Assembly (NCBI RefSeq): GCF_034314085.1
Contig: NZ_JAVIWI010000001.1
Coordinates: forward strand, 4,278,001 to 4,342,000
Direction: 5' to 3'
Length of the DNA stretch: 64,000 nt
Source: Undibacterium sp. 5I1
GTDB lineage: Bacteria > Pseudomonadota > Gammaproteobacteria > Burkholderiales > Burkholderiaceae_D
Positions 37,817 through 46,439 of this stretch are shown one piece after another (the first letter of the stretch is position 1; the number at the start of each line of letters is the position of its first letter). The notes below the pieces were generated by a model. It was not told where the DNA came from. It was given only the letters and a program-made list of their open reading frames with translations, and did no database searches. Position numbers and translations under genes: made by a program.

Positions 37817-39607
37817 ATGGGTCAATACGTCGCTCCCTTGCGTGATATGCAGTTCGTTCTGCATGAGCTGTTAGCCGTAGAAGGCGAACTAAAGCATTTG
37901 CCAAAATACGAAGAAATTGATGCCGATATCATCAATCAAGTATTAGAAGAAGGTGGCAAATTCACTTCGCAAGTCTTGTTCCCATTAAACCATTCTGGCG
38001 ATCGTGAAGGTTGCCATCACGATAAAGTAACGCACGCTGTTACCACACCAAAAGGCTTTAAAGAAGCCTACAAACAATACGTAGAAGCTGGCTGGCCAGC
38101 ATTGTCTTGCGACCCGGAATACGGCGGCCAAGGCTTGCCACTGGTGCTGAATAATTCATTTTACGAAATGATGAATTCTGCCAATCAAGCCTGGACTATG
38201 TACCCAGGTTTATCACACGGCGCCTACGAATGTATCCACGAACACGGTACACAAGAACAGAAAGATTTGTACTTGCCAAAACTGATCAGCGGCGAGTGGA
38301 CTGGCACGATGTGCCTGACCGAGCCACATTGCGGCACTGATCTTGGTATGTTGCGTTCTAAAGCCGAGCCAAAAGCTGATGGCTCCTACATGATCTCCGG
38401 CGCGAAGATTTTTATCTCCGCTGGTGAGCACGACATGGTTGATAACATCGTGCATCTGGTGCTGGCACGTTTGCCTGGAGCACCAGAAGGCTCCAAAGGG
38501 ATTTCTCTGTTCATCGTGCCTAAATTTTTACCTAATGCGGATGGCAGCGTTGGTGCGCGTAATCCTATTTTCTGCGGCGCGATCGAAGAAAAAATGGGTA
38601 TCCATGGCAACTCAACTTGCCAGATGAATATGGACGGCGCAAAAGGTTGGTTGATCGGTCAGCCGAACAAAGGCCTCAACGCGATGTTCGTCATGATGAA
38701 TGCAGCACGTCTGGGTGTGGGTATGCAATCCCTGGGCTTGACTGAAATCGCTTACCAAAATGCCCTGATCTACGCAAAAGACCGTCTGCAAATGCGCAGC
38801 TTGTCCGGCGTAAAAGCACCAGACAAGCCAGCCGATCCTATCATCGTGCATGCTGATGTGCGTCGTATGTTATTTACCGCCAAAGCCTATGCTGAGGGTG
38901 GACGTGCATTTTGCGCCTACGTTGCTTTGCAGCTGGATAAAGAATTAAATCACCCTGATGAAGAAGTCCGCAAAGAATGCGCTGACGAAGTCGCACTCTT
39001 GACACCAATCATCAAAGCCTTCATCACCGATAACGCTTGGACAGCCACCTCTGAGTGTATGCAGGTATATGGCGGCCACGGTTTTATCGCTGAGTGGGGC
39101 ATGGAGCAATATGTACGTGATTCACGTATCAACATGATCTACGAAGGCACTAACACAATCCAGTCTTTGGATTTGTTAGGTCGTAAAGTCTTGGGTGATA
39201 ACGGCGCTAAGTTGCGCAAGTTCGGTGCAAAGGTACAAGCATTTGTTGAAGCTAATGGCACCAATGAAGCAATGAGCGAATTCGTTACTCCATTGGCTGA
39301 GTTGGGCGACAAAGTCACGAAGCTGACAATGGAAATCGGTATGAAGGCGTTCCAGAATCCAGATGAAGTCGGCGCTGCTGCTGTACCGTATCTGCGTGTT
39401 GTCGGTCACATGGTGTACAGCTACTTCTTCGCGCAAATGGCAAAAATCGCTCTGGAAAAACAAGATTCCGGCGACACCTTCTACAAAGCAAAATTAGCGA
39501 CAATTCGTTTCTACTTTGCACGTCTGTATCCAGAAACAGCGATGCTGATCCGCCAGGCACGTTCTGGTTCTGCAAATCTGTTATCGCTCGAAGCTGATTT
39601 GTTCTGA
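37817..39607 (+). CDS. acyl-CoA dehydrogenase (596-residue, C-terminally extended)
   Basis: This enzyme makes the first oxidation of fatty acyl-CoA, passing electrons to ETF. The 596-residue protein has the extended C-terminal domain of the FadE2-like group. Visible motifs are MCLTEPHCGTDLG (FAD and substrate contact), KIFISAGEHD, and the catalytic base Glu443 in MIYEGTNTIQ, followed by QSLDLLGRK. It starts after a strong AGGAG box and is followed by a HAD/crotonase fusion and a thiolase, making a beta-oxidation operon. Confidence 0.95.
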   Translation: MGQYVAPLRDMQFVLHELLAVEGELKHLPKYEEIDADIINQVLEEGGKFTSQVLFPLNHSGDREGCHHDKVTHAVTTPKGFKEAYKQYVEAGWPALSCDPEYGGQGLPLVLNNSFYEMMNSANQAWTMYPGLSHGAYECIHEHGTQEQKDLYLPKLISGEWTGTMCLTEPHCGTDLGMLRSKAEPKADGSYMISGAKIFISAGEHDMVDNIVHLVLARLPGAPEGSKGISLFIVPKFLPNADGSVGARNPIFCGAIEEKMGIHGNSTCQMNMDGAKGWLIGQPNKGLNAMFVMMNAARLGVGMQSLGLTEIAYQNALIYAKDRLQMRSLSGVKAPDKPADPIIVHADVRRMLFTAKAYAEGGRAFCAYVALQLDKELNHPDEEVRKECADEVALLTPIIKAFITDNAWTATSECMQVYGGHGFIAEWGMEQYVRDSRINMIYEGTNTIQSLDLLGRKVLGDNGAKLRKFGAKVQAFVEANGTNEAMSEFVTPLAELGDKVTKLTMEIGMKAFQNPDEVGAAAVPYLRVVGHMVYSYFFAQMAKIALEKQDSGDTFYKAKLATIRFYFARLYPETAMLIRQARSGSANLLSLEADLF

Positions 39608-39701
39608 TGAAATACTGAGCAGGCGTGGGGTGCAACATATACACCTTTACGCCTCTCTTCCATTTCAAGCGGTGCGCGTGGCGAACCCTATGAGATCTAA
39701 G

Positions 39702-39723
39702 CCTCTCTCATCATTGAGAGAGG
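39702..39723 (+). other. perfect stem-loop within the beta-oxidation operon
   Basis: Stem CCTCTCTCA/TGAGAGAGG with loop TCAT, no T-tract. It lies between the acyl-CoA dehydrogenase and fusion genes and may mark mRNA processing or partial termination. Confidence 0.6.
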
Positions 39724-39774
39724 GCACAAAGAAATTGCTTTTCGTTGTTCTACGAATTCCACATGAGGTTAAAA

Positions 39775-42177
39775 ATGACCAATTTCATCGTTAAAAAAGT
39801 CGCCGTTCTTGGTGCCGGTGTGATGGGCGCGCAAATTGCTGCGCACTGCATCAACGCAAAAGTACCTGTCGTATTGTTTGATCTGCCAGCCAAAGAAGGC
39901 CCGAAAAACGGTATCGTTTTGCGCGCGATCGAGAACCTGAAAAAATTGAGTCCTGCTCCGTTCGGCAACAAAGATGACGCAGCCCTGATTGAAGTCGCTA
40001 ATTACGAAGACAATCTGGAATTGCTCAAAGGTTGCGACCTGATCATTGAAGCGATTGCTGAGCGCATGGACTGGAAGCATGATCTGTATAAGAAAGTGTC
40101 CCCTTACATCGCACCAAACGCGATCTTCGCATCCAACACATCTGGTCTGTCCATTACGGCCTTGTCCGAAGGTTTTGAGGCTGAATTAAAAGCCCGTTTC
40201 TGCGGCGTGCATTTCTTCAACCCACCGCGCTATATGCACCTGGTTGAATTAATACCGACGGTAGCAACCCGTCCAGAAATCATCGACCAGCTCGAAGGTT
40301 TCCTGACTACTACATTGGGCAAAGGCGTTGTACGCGCCAAAGATACACCGAACTTCATCGCCAACCGTGTTGGTATTTTCGGTATGCTCGCCACGATTCA
40401 TGAGGCAGAAAAATTCGGCTTGTCCGTCGATGTCGTCGATGATCTGACCGGTAAAAAACTCGGCCGCGCTTCGTCCGGTACTTTCCGTACCGCCGACGTC
40501 GTAGGTCTGGACACGATGGGTCATGTCATCAAAACGATGCAAGATAATTTGTCCGACGATCCATTTTTTGCTGTCTACAAAACCCCAGAAGTATTAGCGA
40601 AACTGGTTGCCGCCGGTGCACTGGGTTCCAAAACTGGCGCAGGTTTCTATAAAAAAGTAGGCAAAGATATTCAGCGCCTAGATTTCGCCACAGCACAATA
40701 TGTGACTGGCGGCGCGAAAGCGGATGACGTTGTTGCCCGTATGCTGAAAGAAAAAGATCCCGTCAAGAAAATGAAAACCTTGCGTGAATCGACCAATGTA
40801 CAGGCGCAGTTCCTGTGGGCGATTTTCCGCGATGCTTTCCACTACATCGCTGTACATGGTGCAACGATTGCCGACAATGCACGCGACATCGATTTCGCAA
40901 TGCGTTGGGGCTTCGGCTGGAATGTCGGTCCGTTCGAGACATGGCAAGCATCCGGCTGGCAAGAAGTTGCTGGTTGGGTGAAAGAGGATATTGATGCGGG
41001 TAAAGCATTGTGTAACGCACCCTTGCCAGCTTGGGTATTTGACGGACGCACAGGCGTACATACAGCAGAAGGCTCCTGGTCAGCGGCGAGCAGCACTTAT
41101 GTACCACGTTCTACATTAGCGGTATATGACCGTCAGGCTTTCCGCGCTCCTGTATTGGGCGCTGGTGCACCGACTGGTGCAACCGCTGGCACGACGTTCT
41201 TCGAAGACGACTCCGTTCGTATCTGGCACCAAGGTACTGACCAGAAGCCTGATGACGTACTGATCTTGTCCATGAAGACTAAGATGCACGTGATTGGTCC
41301 TGGCGTAATCGAAGGCATGGAAAAAGCGATTGCCGAAGCCGAGAAGAATTACAAAGGTCTGGTAATCTGGAATGCTGATGCAGCCGAAGGCGGTGCCTTC
41401 TCAGCAGGTGCTGATTTGCAAGCGATGTTGCCATTGTTTATGTCTGGTGGCGTCAAAGCCATCGAGCCAGCGATCTCGCGTCTGCAACAAGCGCATCAAG
41501 GATTGAAATACGCTAATGTACCTGTCGTCGCTGCAGTTGCCGGTCTGGCACTCGGCGGTGGTTGCGAACTGATGATGCACGCAGCGAAACGCGTGGCTTC
41601 TATCGAATCGTATATTGGTCTGGTCGAAGTTGGTGTAGGTCTGGTACCAGGCGGTGGTGGTTTGAAAGAAGCCGCAGTCCGTGCTGCAGCCGATGCCAAA
41701 GGTACTGACCTGCTGCAATTCCTGAAGAACTATTTCACCAATGCAGCGACAGCCGCAGTATCCAAGTCTGCATTAGAAGCGCAAAAAATGGGTTACCTGT
41801 CGCAAGACGACGTAATCGTATTCAATGCCTACGAATTGTTGCATGTAGCGAAAGTTGAAGCACGCGCCATGTTTGATGCTGGCTATCGCGCACCAATGCG
41901 CAAGCTGGTGCCAGTCACTGGTCGTCACGGTATCGCATCGATCGCAGCACAACTGATCAATATGCGTGATGGCGGTTTCATCTCTGCACATGATTACAAG
42001 CTCGGCAAGATGATTGCCGAAGTAGTCAGCGGTGGCGACATCGACAACGGTAGTCTGGTCAGCGAACAATGGTTGCTCGACCTGGAGCGCAAAGCGTTTA
42101 TGGAATTGTTGAATCATCCAAAAACGCAAGAGCGGATCATGGGCATGATGCAAACTGGCAAGCCAGTTAGAAACTAA
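39775..42177 (+). CDS. 3-hydroxyacyl-CoA dehydrogenase/enoyl-CoA hydratase fusion (FadN-like)
   Basis: This 800-residue trifunctional-type protein carries out hydration and the second oxidation of beta-oxidation. The NAD-binding dehydrogenase comes first (GAGVMG at 13-18, HFFNPPRYM, KDTPNFIANRVG) and the crotonase domain follows in the C-terminal half (GGAFSAGADLQAM, GLALGGGCELMMH, EVGVGLVPGGGG). This order is the reverse of E. coli FadB and matches FadN of Bacillus and its betaproteobacterial relatives. Both crotonase glutamates are present, so hydratase activity is expected. The ATG at 39775 follows an AGG box; 14 bases separate it from the thiolase gene. Confidence 0.95.
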   Translation: MTNFIVKKVAVLGAGVMGAQIAAHCINAKVPVVLFDLPAKEGPKNGIVLRAIENLKKLSPAPFGNKDDAALIEVANYEDNLELLKGCDLIIEAIAERMDWKHDLYKKVSPYIAPNAIFASNTSGLSITALSEGFEAELKARFCGVHFFNPPRYMHLVELIPTVATRPEIIDQLEGFLTTTLGKGVVRAKDTPNFIANRVGIFGMLATIHEAEKFGLSVDVVDDLTGKKLGRASSGTFRTADVVGLDTMGHVIKTMQDNLSDDPFFAVYKTPEVLAKLVAAGALGSKTGAGFYKKVGKDIQRLDFATAQYVTGGAKADDVVARMLKEKDPVKKMKTLRESTNVQAQFLWAIFRDAFHYIAVHGATIADNARDIDFAMRWGFGWNVGPFETWQASGWQEVAGWVKEDIDAGKALCNAPLPAWVFDGRTGVHTAEGSWSAASSTYVPRSTLAVYDRQAFRAPVLGAGAPTGATAGTTFFEDDSVRIWHQGTDQKPDDVLILSMKTKMHVIGPGVIEGMEKAIAEAEKNYKGLVIWNADAAEGGAFSAGADLQAMLPLFMSGGVKAIEPAISRLQQAHQGLKYANVPVVAAVAGLALGGGCELMMHAAKRVASIESYIGLVEVGVGLVPGGGGLKEAAVRAAADAKGTDLLQFLKNYFTNAATAAVSKSALEAQKMGYLSQDDVIVFNAYELLHVAKVEARAMFDAGYRAPMRKLVPVTGRHGIASIAAQLINMRDGGFISAHDYKLGKMIAEVVSGGDIDNGSLVSEQWLLDLERKAFMELLNHPKTQERIMGMMQTGKPVRN

Positions 42178-42191
42178 TCGGAGTACACAAC

Positions 42192-43388
42192 ATGACTAAA
42201 CAACTTCAAGACGCTTACATCGTCTCAGCAACACGGACCCCGATCGGCAAATCTGGTCGCGGCATGTTCCGTAATACACGTCCTGACGATTTGCTGGTGC
42301 GCGTATTGCAATCTGCATTTGCCCAAGTACCTAATCTTGATCCAAAACTGGCAGAAGACGCCATCATCGGCTGCTCTTTCCCAGAAGGTCCGCAGGGTCT
42401 GAATCTAGCTCGTATGGGTATCTTGTTGGCAGGTTTGCCAAACACCATCGGTGGCGTCACCATCAATCGTTATTGCGCATCCGGTATCACAGCAGTGGCA
42501 ATGGCGGCAGATCGTATCCGCGTTGGTCAGGCAGATGTCATGATTGCTGGTGGTGTTGAATCAATGTCCATGGTGCCAATGATGGGTAACAATCCATCGA
42601 TGAACATGGCGATTCTGAAAGACGAAAACGTCGGCATGGCCTACGGCATGGGTCTGACGGCAGAGAAGGTCGCGCAACAATGGAAAGTCTCGCGTGAAGC
42701 GCAAGATGCGTTTGCCCTACAATCTCATCAACGTGCCATCGCTGCGCAAAACGCGGGTTACTTTGATGCGGAAACTACTTCGGTTGACATCATCGACCGC
42801 GTACCAAATCTGTTGACTGGCGAGATCGAATTAAAAACCCGCACCGTCAGCCGTGACGAAGGCGCACGCCCAGATACATCCTTAGAAGGCTTGGCAAAAC
42901 TGCGCCCGGTGTTCGCAAACAAAGGTAGTGTGACTGCGGGTAACAGCTCGCAAACGTCTGACGGCGCTGGCGCACTGATCTTAGTTAGTGAAAAGATTTT
43001 GAAGCAATTCAACCTGACTCCGCTGGCACGTTTCGCATCCTTCGCAGTACGCGGCGTACCACCAGAAATCATGGGTATCGGTCCTAAAGAAGCGATTCCC
43101 GCAGCCTGTCGTGCCGCTGGTATTACGCAAGATCAGATCGACTGGTTTGAGCTGAACGAAGCCTTTGCAGCGCAGTCTCTGGCAGTGGTACAAGACCTCG
43201 GTCTAGATCCAGCCAAAGTCAATCCTATGGGCGGCGCGATTGCTCTCGGCCATCCGTTGGGCGCGACTGGCGCGATCCGTTCTGCGACCACGATCCATGC
43301 TTTGCATCGTAATAATCTGAAGTACGGCATGGTGACGATGTGCGTTGGTACCGGCATGGGGGCAGCAGGCATTTTCGAACGCATGTAA
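42192..43388 (+). CDS. acetyl-CoA C-acyltransferase (thiolase, FadA-like)
   Basis: The thiolase cleaves 3-ketoacyl-CoA to acetyl-CoA and a shortened acyl-CoA. The 398-residue protein has the nucleophile Cys95 in INRYCASGI, His354 in ALGHPLGATG and Cys384 in MCVGTGMG. It ends the core beta-oxidation operon and works with the fusion protein upstream. A terminator lies at 43531-43563. Confidence 0.95.
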   Translation: MTKQLQDAYIVSATRTPIGKSGRGMFRNTRPDDLLVRVLQSAFAQVPNLDPKLAEDAIIGCSFPEGPQGLNLARMGILLAGLPNTIGGVTINRYCASGITAVAMAADRIRVGQADVMIAGGVESMSMVPMMGNNPSMNMAILKDENVGMAYGMGLTAEKVAQQWKVSREAQDAFALQSHQRAIAAQNAGYFDAETTSVDIIDRVPNLLTGEIELKTRTVSRDEGARPDTSLEGLAKLRPVFANKGSVTAGNSSQTSDGAGALILVSEKILKQFNLTPLARFASFAVRGVPPEIMGIGPKEAIPAACRAAGITQDQIDWFELNEAFAAQSLAVVQDLGLDPAKVNPMGGAIALGHPLGATGAIRSATTIHALHRNNLKYGMVTMCVGTGMGAAGIFERM

Positions 43389-43419
43389 ATGGAAGACTTT
43401 GATTAAGCTACCGCGCAAC

Positions 43420-43490
43420 TCAATCTTTAACCTGCGATGCTCAACGTACTAAAGTACGCCTGCGCTTCTCGATTAAACCTTGAGCCGCTC
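43420..43490. repeat. imperfect intergenic hairpin
   Basis: CGTACT and AGTACG flank an AA centre near 43448-43461, with an outer imperfect match CTCAATCTTTAA / TTAAACCTTGAG. It sits between the thiolase stop and its terminator and may be a REP-type intergenic repeat; no second copy is in this window. Confidence 0.4.
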
Positions 43491-43530
43491 GCTATACTTA
43501 CTCAAAGTTTCCGCTACTTGATAAAACAAA

Positions 43531-43563
43531 AAACCGCATATGAAATTTTCTGTGCGGTTTTTT
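43531..43563 (+). terminator. intrinsic terminator of the beta-oxidation operon
   Basis: AAACCGCA (43531-43538) pairs with TGCGGTTT (43553-43560), followed by a T-tract. Confidence 0.85.
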
Positions 43564-43659
43564 ATTGATCGATCAAGCTAAAAATGGATAGTGAGCTTGA
43601 TTCAGCAAATTCCAGCATAATCTGTACACCATAAATTTAATCAAAACTCAGGAGATCAC

Positions 43660-44430
43660 ATGGATATTTTGACCCAAATAGAGAATGGCGTTTTGTCGAT
43701 TGCATTCAATCGCCCAGAAAAGAAAAACGCCATTACTGCCGCGATGTACCAGGCAATGGCAGACGCAATTACCGCAGCAGAAGATAACACTGCCGTGCGC
43801 GCTATTTTGATCAGCGGCAGGCCAGAGATTTTTACTGCAGGCAATGATCTGGAAGACTTCATGAAGAACGCCACCGCCGAGCACGCGGGCGTGCCACCGG
43901 TCTACCAGTTCATGCATGCCTTAAGTCACACTAGCAAACCAGTTGTTGCTGCGGTATCTGGCGCTGCAGTTGGTATCGGTACTACCTTGCTGATGCATTG
44001 CGACATGGTGTATCTGGCCGACAACGCCAAACTGTCTATGCCGTTCACGCAATTGGGCTTGTGTCCAGAATTCGCTTCCAGCTTGATTTTCCAACAAATC
44101 GTCGGCTATCAACACGCAGCAGAAAAATTGATGCTAGGCGAAGCATTTAGTGCTCAAGAAGCCTACGAAATTGGCTTCGTTAATAAAGTCTTGCCGCTAG
44201 AAGAATTAATGCCTTATGCGCAGAAACAAGTCGCTAAATTAGTCGCCTTGCCAGCTGCTTCTATTCGCGCTACCAAGCGCCTGATGAAGAGCAATCAACA
44301 AGAAGCTATCGTCGCCAAAATGGGTGAAGAAAACGTTCACTTCCGCACTATGTTGACTGCACCAGAAGCAAAGGAAGCATTCATGGCATTTTTTCAAAAA
44401 CGTAAACCGGACTTCTCGCAGTTTTCTTGA
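43660..44430 (+). CDS. crotonase-family protein, probably enoyl-CoA isomerase-like
   Basis: The 256-residue crotonase-fold protein has the oxyanion-hole segments FTAGNDLEDF and AAVGIGTTLLMHCD. The two glutamates usual in enoyl-CoA hydratases are absent: GIGTTLL replaces the GGGCEL type, and the second loop reads TQLGLCPEFASS. The Glu in the PE-x-x-SS position is where delta3-delta2 enoyl-CoA isomerases keep their base, so double-bond isomerisation for unsaturated fatty acids is more likely than hydration (inference). It has its own AGGAG box and is separated from the thiolase by a terminator, so it is probably a separate transcript. Confidence 0.85.
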   Translation: MDILTQIENGVLSIAFNRPEKKNAITAAMYQAMADAITAAEDNTAVRAILISGRPEIFTAGNDLEDFMKNATAEHAGVPPVYQFMHALSHTSKPVVAAVSGAAVGIGTTLLMHCDMVYLADNAKLSMPFTQLGLCPEFASSLIFQQIVGYQHAAEKLMLGEAFSAQEAYEIGFVNKVLPLEELMPYAQKQVAKLVALPAASIRATKRLMKSNQQEAIVAKMGEENVHFRTMLTAPEAKEAFMAFFQKRKPDFSQFS

Positions 44431-44463
44431 TGTATTGGCGGGTGCTCTGTCGTAACGTAAAGT

Positions 44464-44521
44464 GCCACAGAAGCTGAGATTTTTGCCATAGAAGGCGAGT
44501 TTTTTGCCGCGGAAGTTGAGA
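44464..44521 (+). repeat. left-end array of three 16-bp repeats
   Basis: GCCACAGAAGCTGAGA (44464), GCCATAGAAGGCGAGT (44485) and GCCGCGGAAGTTGAGA (44506) are spaced exactly 21 bases apart. Confidence 0.9.
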
Positions 44522-44535
44522 CTAGAAAATTGCGT

Positions 44536-44566
44536 AAGGTCGGCCATTAGGCTGACCTTTTTCTTT
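44536..44566 (+). terminator. terminator-like hairpin at the left edge of the cargo
   Basis: AAGGTCGGCC (44536-44545) pairs with GGCTGACCTT (44550-44559) with one G-T pair, and T-rich sequence follows. It would stop transcription entering the Rhs fragment from the left. Confidence 0.8.
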
Positions 44567-45531
44567 TGAATCAGAGGGAAATCGTCGGTCTCACTAGTTG
44601 CAACGCCAATAGCACCTGCGGCAGCCTCACCTTCACCAGCAGCACCAATGCAGGCAACTACACTGGCACTGTCAGCATCACCCCCAGCCCAGCAGGCACA
44701 GGCACCAGCCTTGGCATTAACCTCACCGTCAACGCCAACCCAGAAATGGTCACCTACATCCACACAGACGGACTAGGTAGTCCGGTTGCCAAGACCAATG
44801 CCAGTGGCATCAGAATCACCCAGACCAAATACGAAGCGTACGGCATGGCGGTTGCGGGCAGTGACACACCCACGATTGGATTTACACGGCATGTCAATGA
44901 CGTGGATACAGGGCTGACGTACATGCAGCAGCGGTACTATGATCCTGTGGCGGGAAGGTTTCTGAGTGAGGATCCTGTGCTTACGGATGAAAATACTGGT
45001 AGAGGATTTAATCGATATTCTTACGCTCAGAACAATCCCTACAGATACATTGATCCTGATGGGCGTACTGATATAGAAATCCAACCGATAGTTATTCTTC
45101 CTGCGCCTTCAGTTACAATCACAGGACACCGTGACCCGTTCGTAAATGATCCGTTTTTTAGTCCCGTCGTTGGTTCTCCATCATCAGGACCGAAAATGCC
45201 AAGTGTTCCTAACTTAATCCGCAGCGGATGTGTAAGTATGCCGATGGCGTGTCTATTGGGTGCTAGTATTATTTTCGCGAAACCACCACGTGATGCGAAA
45301 GATCCAAATGGAGCAGAGGCTCCAGGTAAGCCGAGCGAAGCTGATGGTTTCACTGATCCAAAAGACGGCGAAAATTGGGTCAAAAACCCTAACGGTTCAG
45401 GTATTGGTTGGGAAGCCAAGGATGGCAAGGTATGGGTGCCAACTAGCCAAGGCGATATCGCTCATGGAGGACCACACTGGGATGTGCAAGATCCGAGAAC
45501 AGGTGGACATAAAAATATTCTTCCTGGATGA
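44551..45531 (+). pseudogene. orphan Rhs tip: RHS core fragment with polymorphic toxin C-terminus
   Basis: The frame is open after a TAG at 44548. The first usable codon is a TTG at 44566 with no Shine-Dalgarno, so this looks like a displaced 3' end of an rhs gene. Counting from that TTG (321 residues), 62-167 form the RHS core end (YIHTDGLGSPVAKTN, RYYDPVAGRFLSEDP, NRYSYAQNNPYRYIDPDG). A Pro/Ser-rich linker with a short hydrophobic stretch (222-240) follows, then a C-terminal domain of about 65 residues with WVKNPNGSGIGWEAKDG, VWVPTS and AHGGPHWDVQ, ending at GGHKNILPG. The terminal domain resembles polymorphic toxin type 37 (Ntox37-like; from memory, unconfirmed). No signal, PAAR or long YD-repeat shell is present, so on its own it could not be delivered. 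The stop overlaps the next gene by ATGA. Confidence 0.8.
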
Positions 45532-45842
45532 AAAGAGAGATGAACGATTTAAAAATAACTTTGATTGCTAAAGAAATTGAATATGGATCTCAAATTGATG
45601 AAGCTGCTTTTTTCTACTGGATAGACAAAATTGAAGGAATCTTGTGGAAAGGGGTTCATGATTCAATTCACATTGATATTCCATCAAACCAAATTGAAGA
45701 CGGAACGTTACGGGAGCTACTTGCTCTGTTTTATCGATATAAAATTGATTCACAACAACTGACGCAATTTATCAACGATTCCAATAGGTCATGGGTATTG
45801 AATAAGCATGCGTATTGGTATAGCGGTTTGATGGGACTATAA
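45528..45842 (+). CDS. candidate immunity protein to the Rhs tip
   Basis: This 104-residue protein is not recognised. It is acidic, rich in Ile, Glu, Asp and aromatic residues, has no signal or membrane segment, and is more AT-rich than its neighbours. Its ATG overlaps the toxin-fragment stop (ATGA) and a second ATG lies four codons in. In Rhs systems the small gene immediately after the tip encodes the specific antitoxin, so immunity is inferred from position alone. Its expression would need a promoter inside the fragment, since a terminator-like hairpin lies upstream. Confidence 0.75.
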   Translation: MKREMNDLKITLIAKEIEYGSQIDEAAFFYWIDKIEGILWKGVHDSIHIDIPSNQIEDGTLRELLALFYRYKIDSQQLTQFINDSNRSWVLNKHAYWYSGLMGL

Positions 45843-46046
45843 ATTCGAGGAAAGACGGGGTAAGCAAGCGCAGCCCGGGCTAGGTAGGTTGGCGAAGAGC
45901 AAAGCGAAGCTCAACATCTCAGGCCGGTAAGCATCAGATCAATCGTGAGACGTGCGCAATAAAATAAAAAGTCGTTGTTGTTATCAGATTGCGTCTTAAA
46001 ACGCGCATTAGGAGGATGTTTGCATAAAAGTAGGAGTGCAAGAAAA

Positions 46047-46167
46047 TCTCAACTTCTTTGGCAGAACATAAGAAAATCTCAACTTCCGAGGCAACCAGTC
46101 TCACATTCTGTGGCAATTTTTCTTAGGAAGTAGTATTTTTGGTTATTTCGGTCTCAACTTCTGTGGC
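46047..46167 (-). repeat. right-end array of four 16-bp repeats
   Basis: TCTCAACTTCTTTGGC (46047), TCTCAACTTCCGAGGC (46077), TCTCACATTCTGTGGC (46099) and TCTCAACTTCTGTGGC (46152) are reverse complements of the left-end repeat and are spaced 30, 22 and 53 bases apart. Confidence 0.9.
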
Positions 46168-46225
46168 ACTTTACGAGATGGAAGCATAAGCAAATAATGG
46201 TTTATGCTTCCATTTCTATTTGAAA

Positions 46226-46305
46226 ATACACATAGGTAGTATATTTAGCACGTCCATAAAGTAAAAGGGGAACTAGGTTATTTTATTAAAAATGATGGGG
46301 AGTAT
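46226..46305. repeat. 83-bp MITE-like element, decayed copy 5
   Basis: It matches copy 4 in orientation: AGTATATTTAGCACGTCCA near the left, TTATTTTATTAAAAATGATGG and GGGGAGTAT at the right. The left terminus has decayed to ATACACAT. It lies 50 bases outside the Rhs cassette. Confidence 0.65.
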
Positions 46306-46439
46306 CTAAAATATTCATTTTTTGATTAGTCAAATCGCCGAGAAAATCGGTTCTGGGTACTTCTCGCTATATGCTTCATTTTTCAACAAACATTTCCATA
46401 CCATTTTTCAAATTTCCTCATCACATTCTAATTATTTTT

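Larger units (their letters stand above)
44456..46175. mobile_element. transposon-like cassette carrying an Rhs tip and candidate immunity gene
   Basis: CGTAAAGTGCCACAGAAG at 44456-44473 and its exact reverse complement at 46158-46175 bound 1.72 kb. Inside each end lie several copies of a 16-bp repeat in inverted orientation: three at the left and four at the right. Such multiple end repeats are known from IS21-like and Tn7-like elements, where they bind the transposase. No transposase gene is inside. The cargo is an Rhs C-terminal fragment and an overlapping small gene. No target-site duplication is evident in the flanks. Confidence 0.75.
45843..46439. other. 597-bp non-coding region across the cassette right end
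   Basis: No gene is seen. It contains a short GC-rich stretch at 45868-45930 that resembles a common betaproteobacterial intergenic repeat (GTTGGCGAAGAGC), the right-end repeat array (46047-46167) and a decayed 83-bp element (46226-46305). Confidence 0.6.

Noticed and set aside
44440..44456. Target-site duplication at the Rhs cassette ends
   Set aside because: Left flank CTGTCGTAA and right flank AGATGGAAG do not match over any convincing length.
45868..45930. Possible hairpin or small RNA after the immunity gene
   Set aside because: Only GAGC/GCTC pairs well; it looks like a common GC-rich intergenic repeat, not a defined structure.
46001..46174. CRISPR-like array at the cassette right end
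   Set aside because: Spacing is uneven (30, 22, 53) and the repeats are inverted copies of the left-end repeats, so they are transposon ends.
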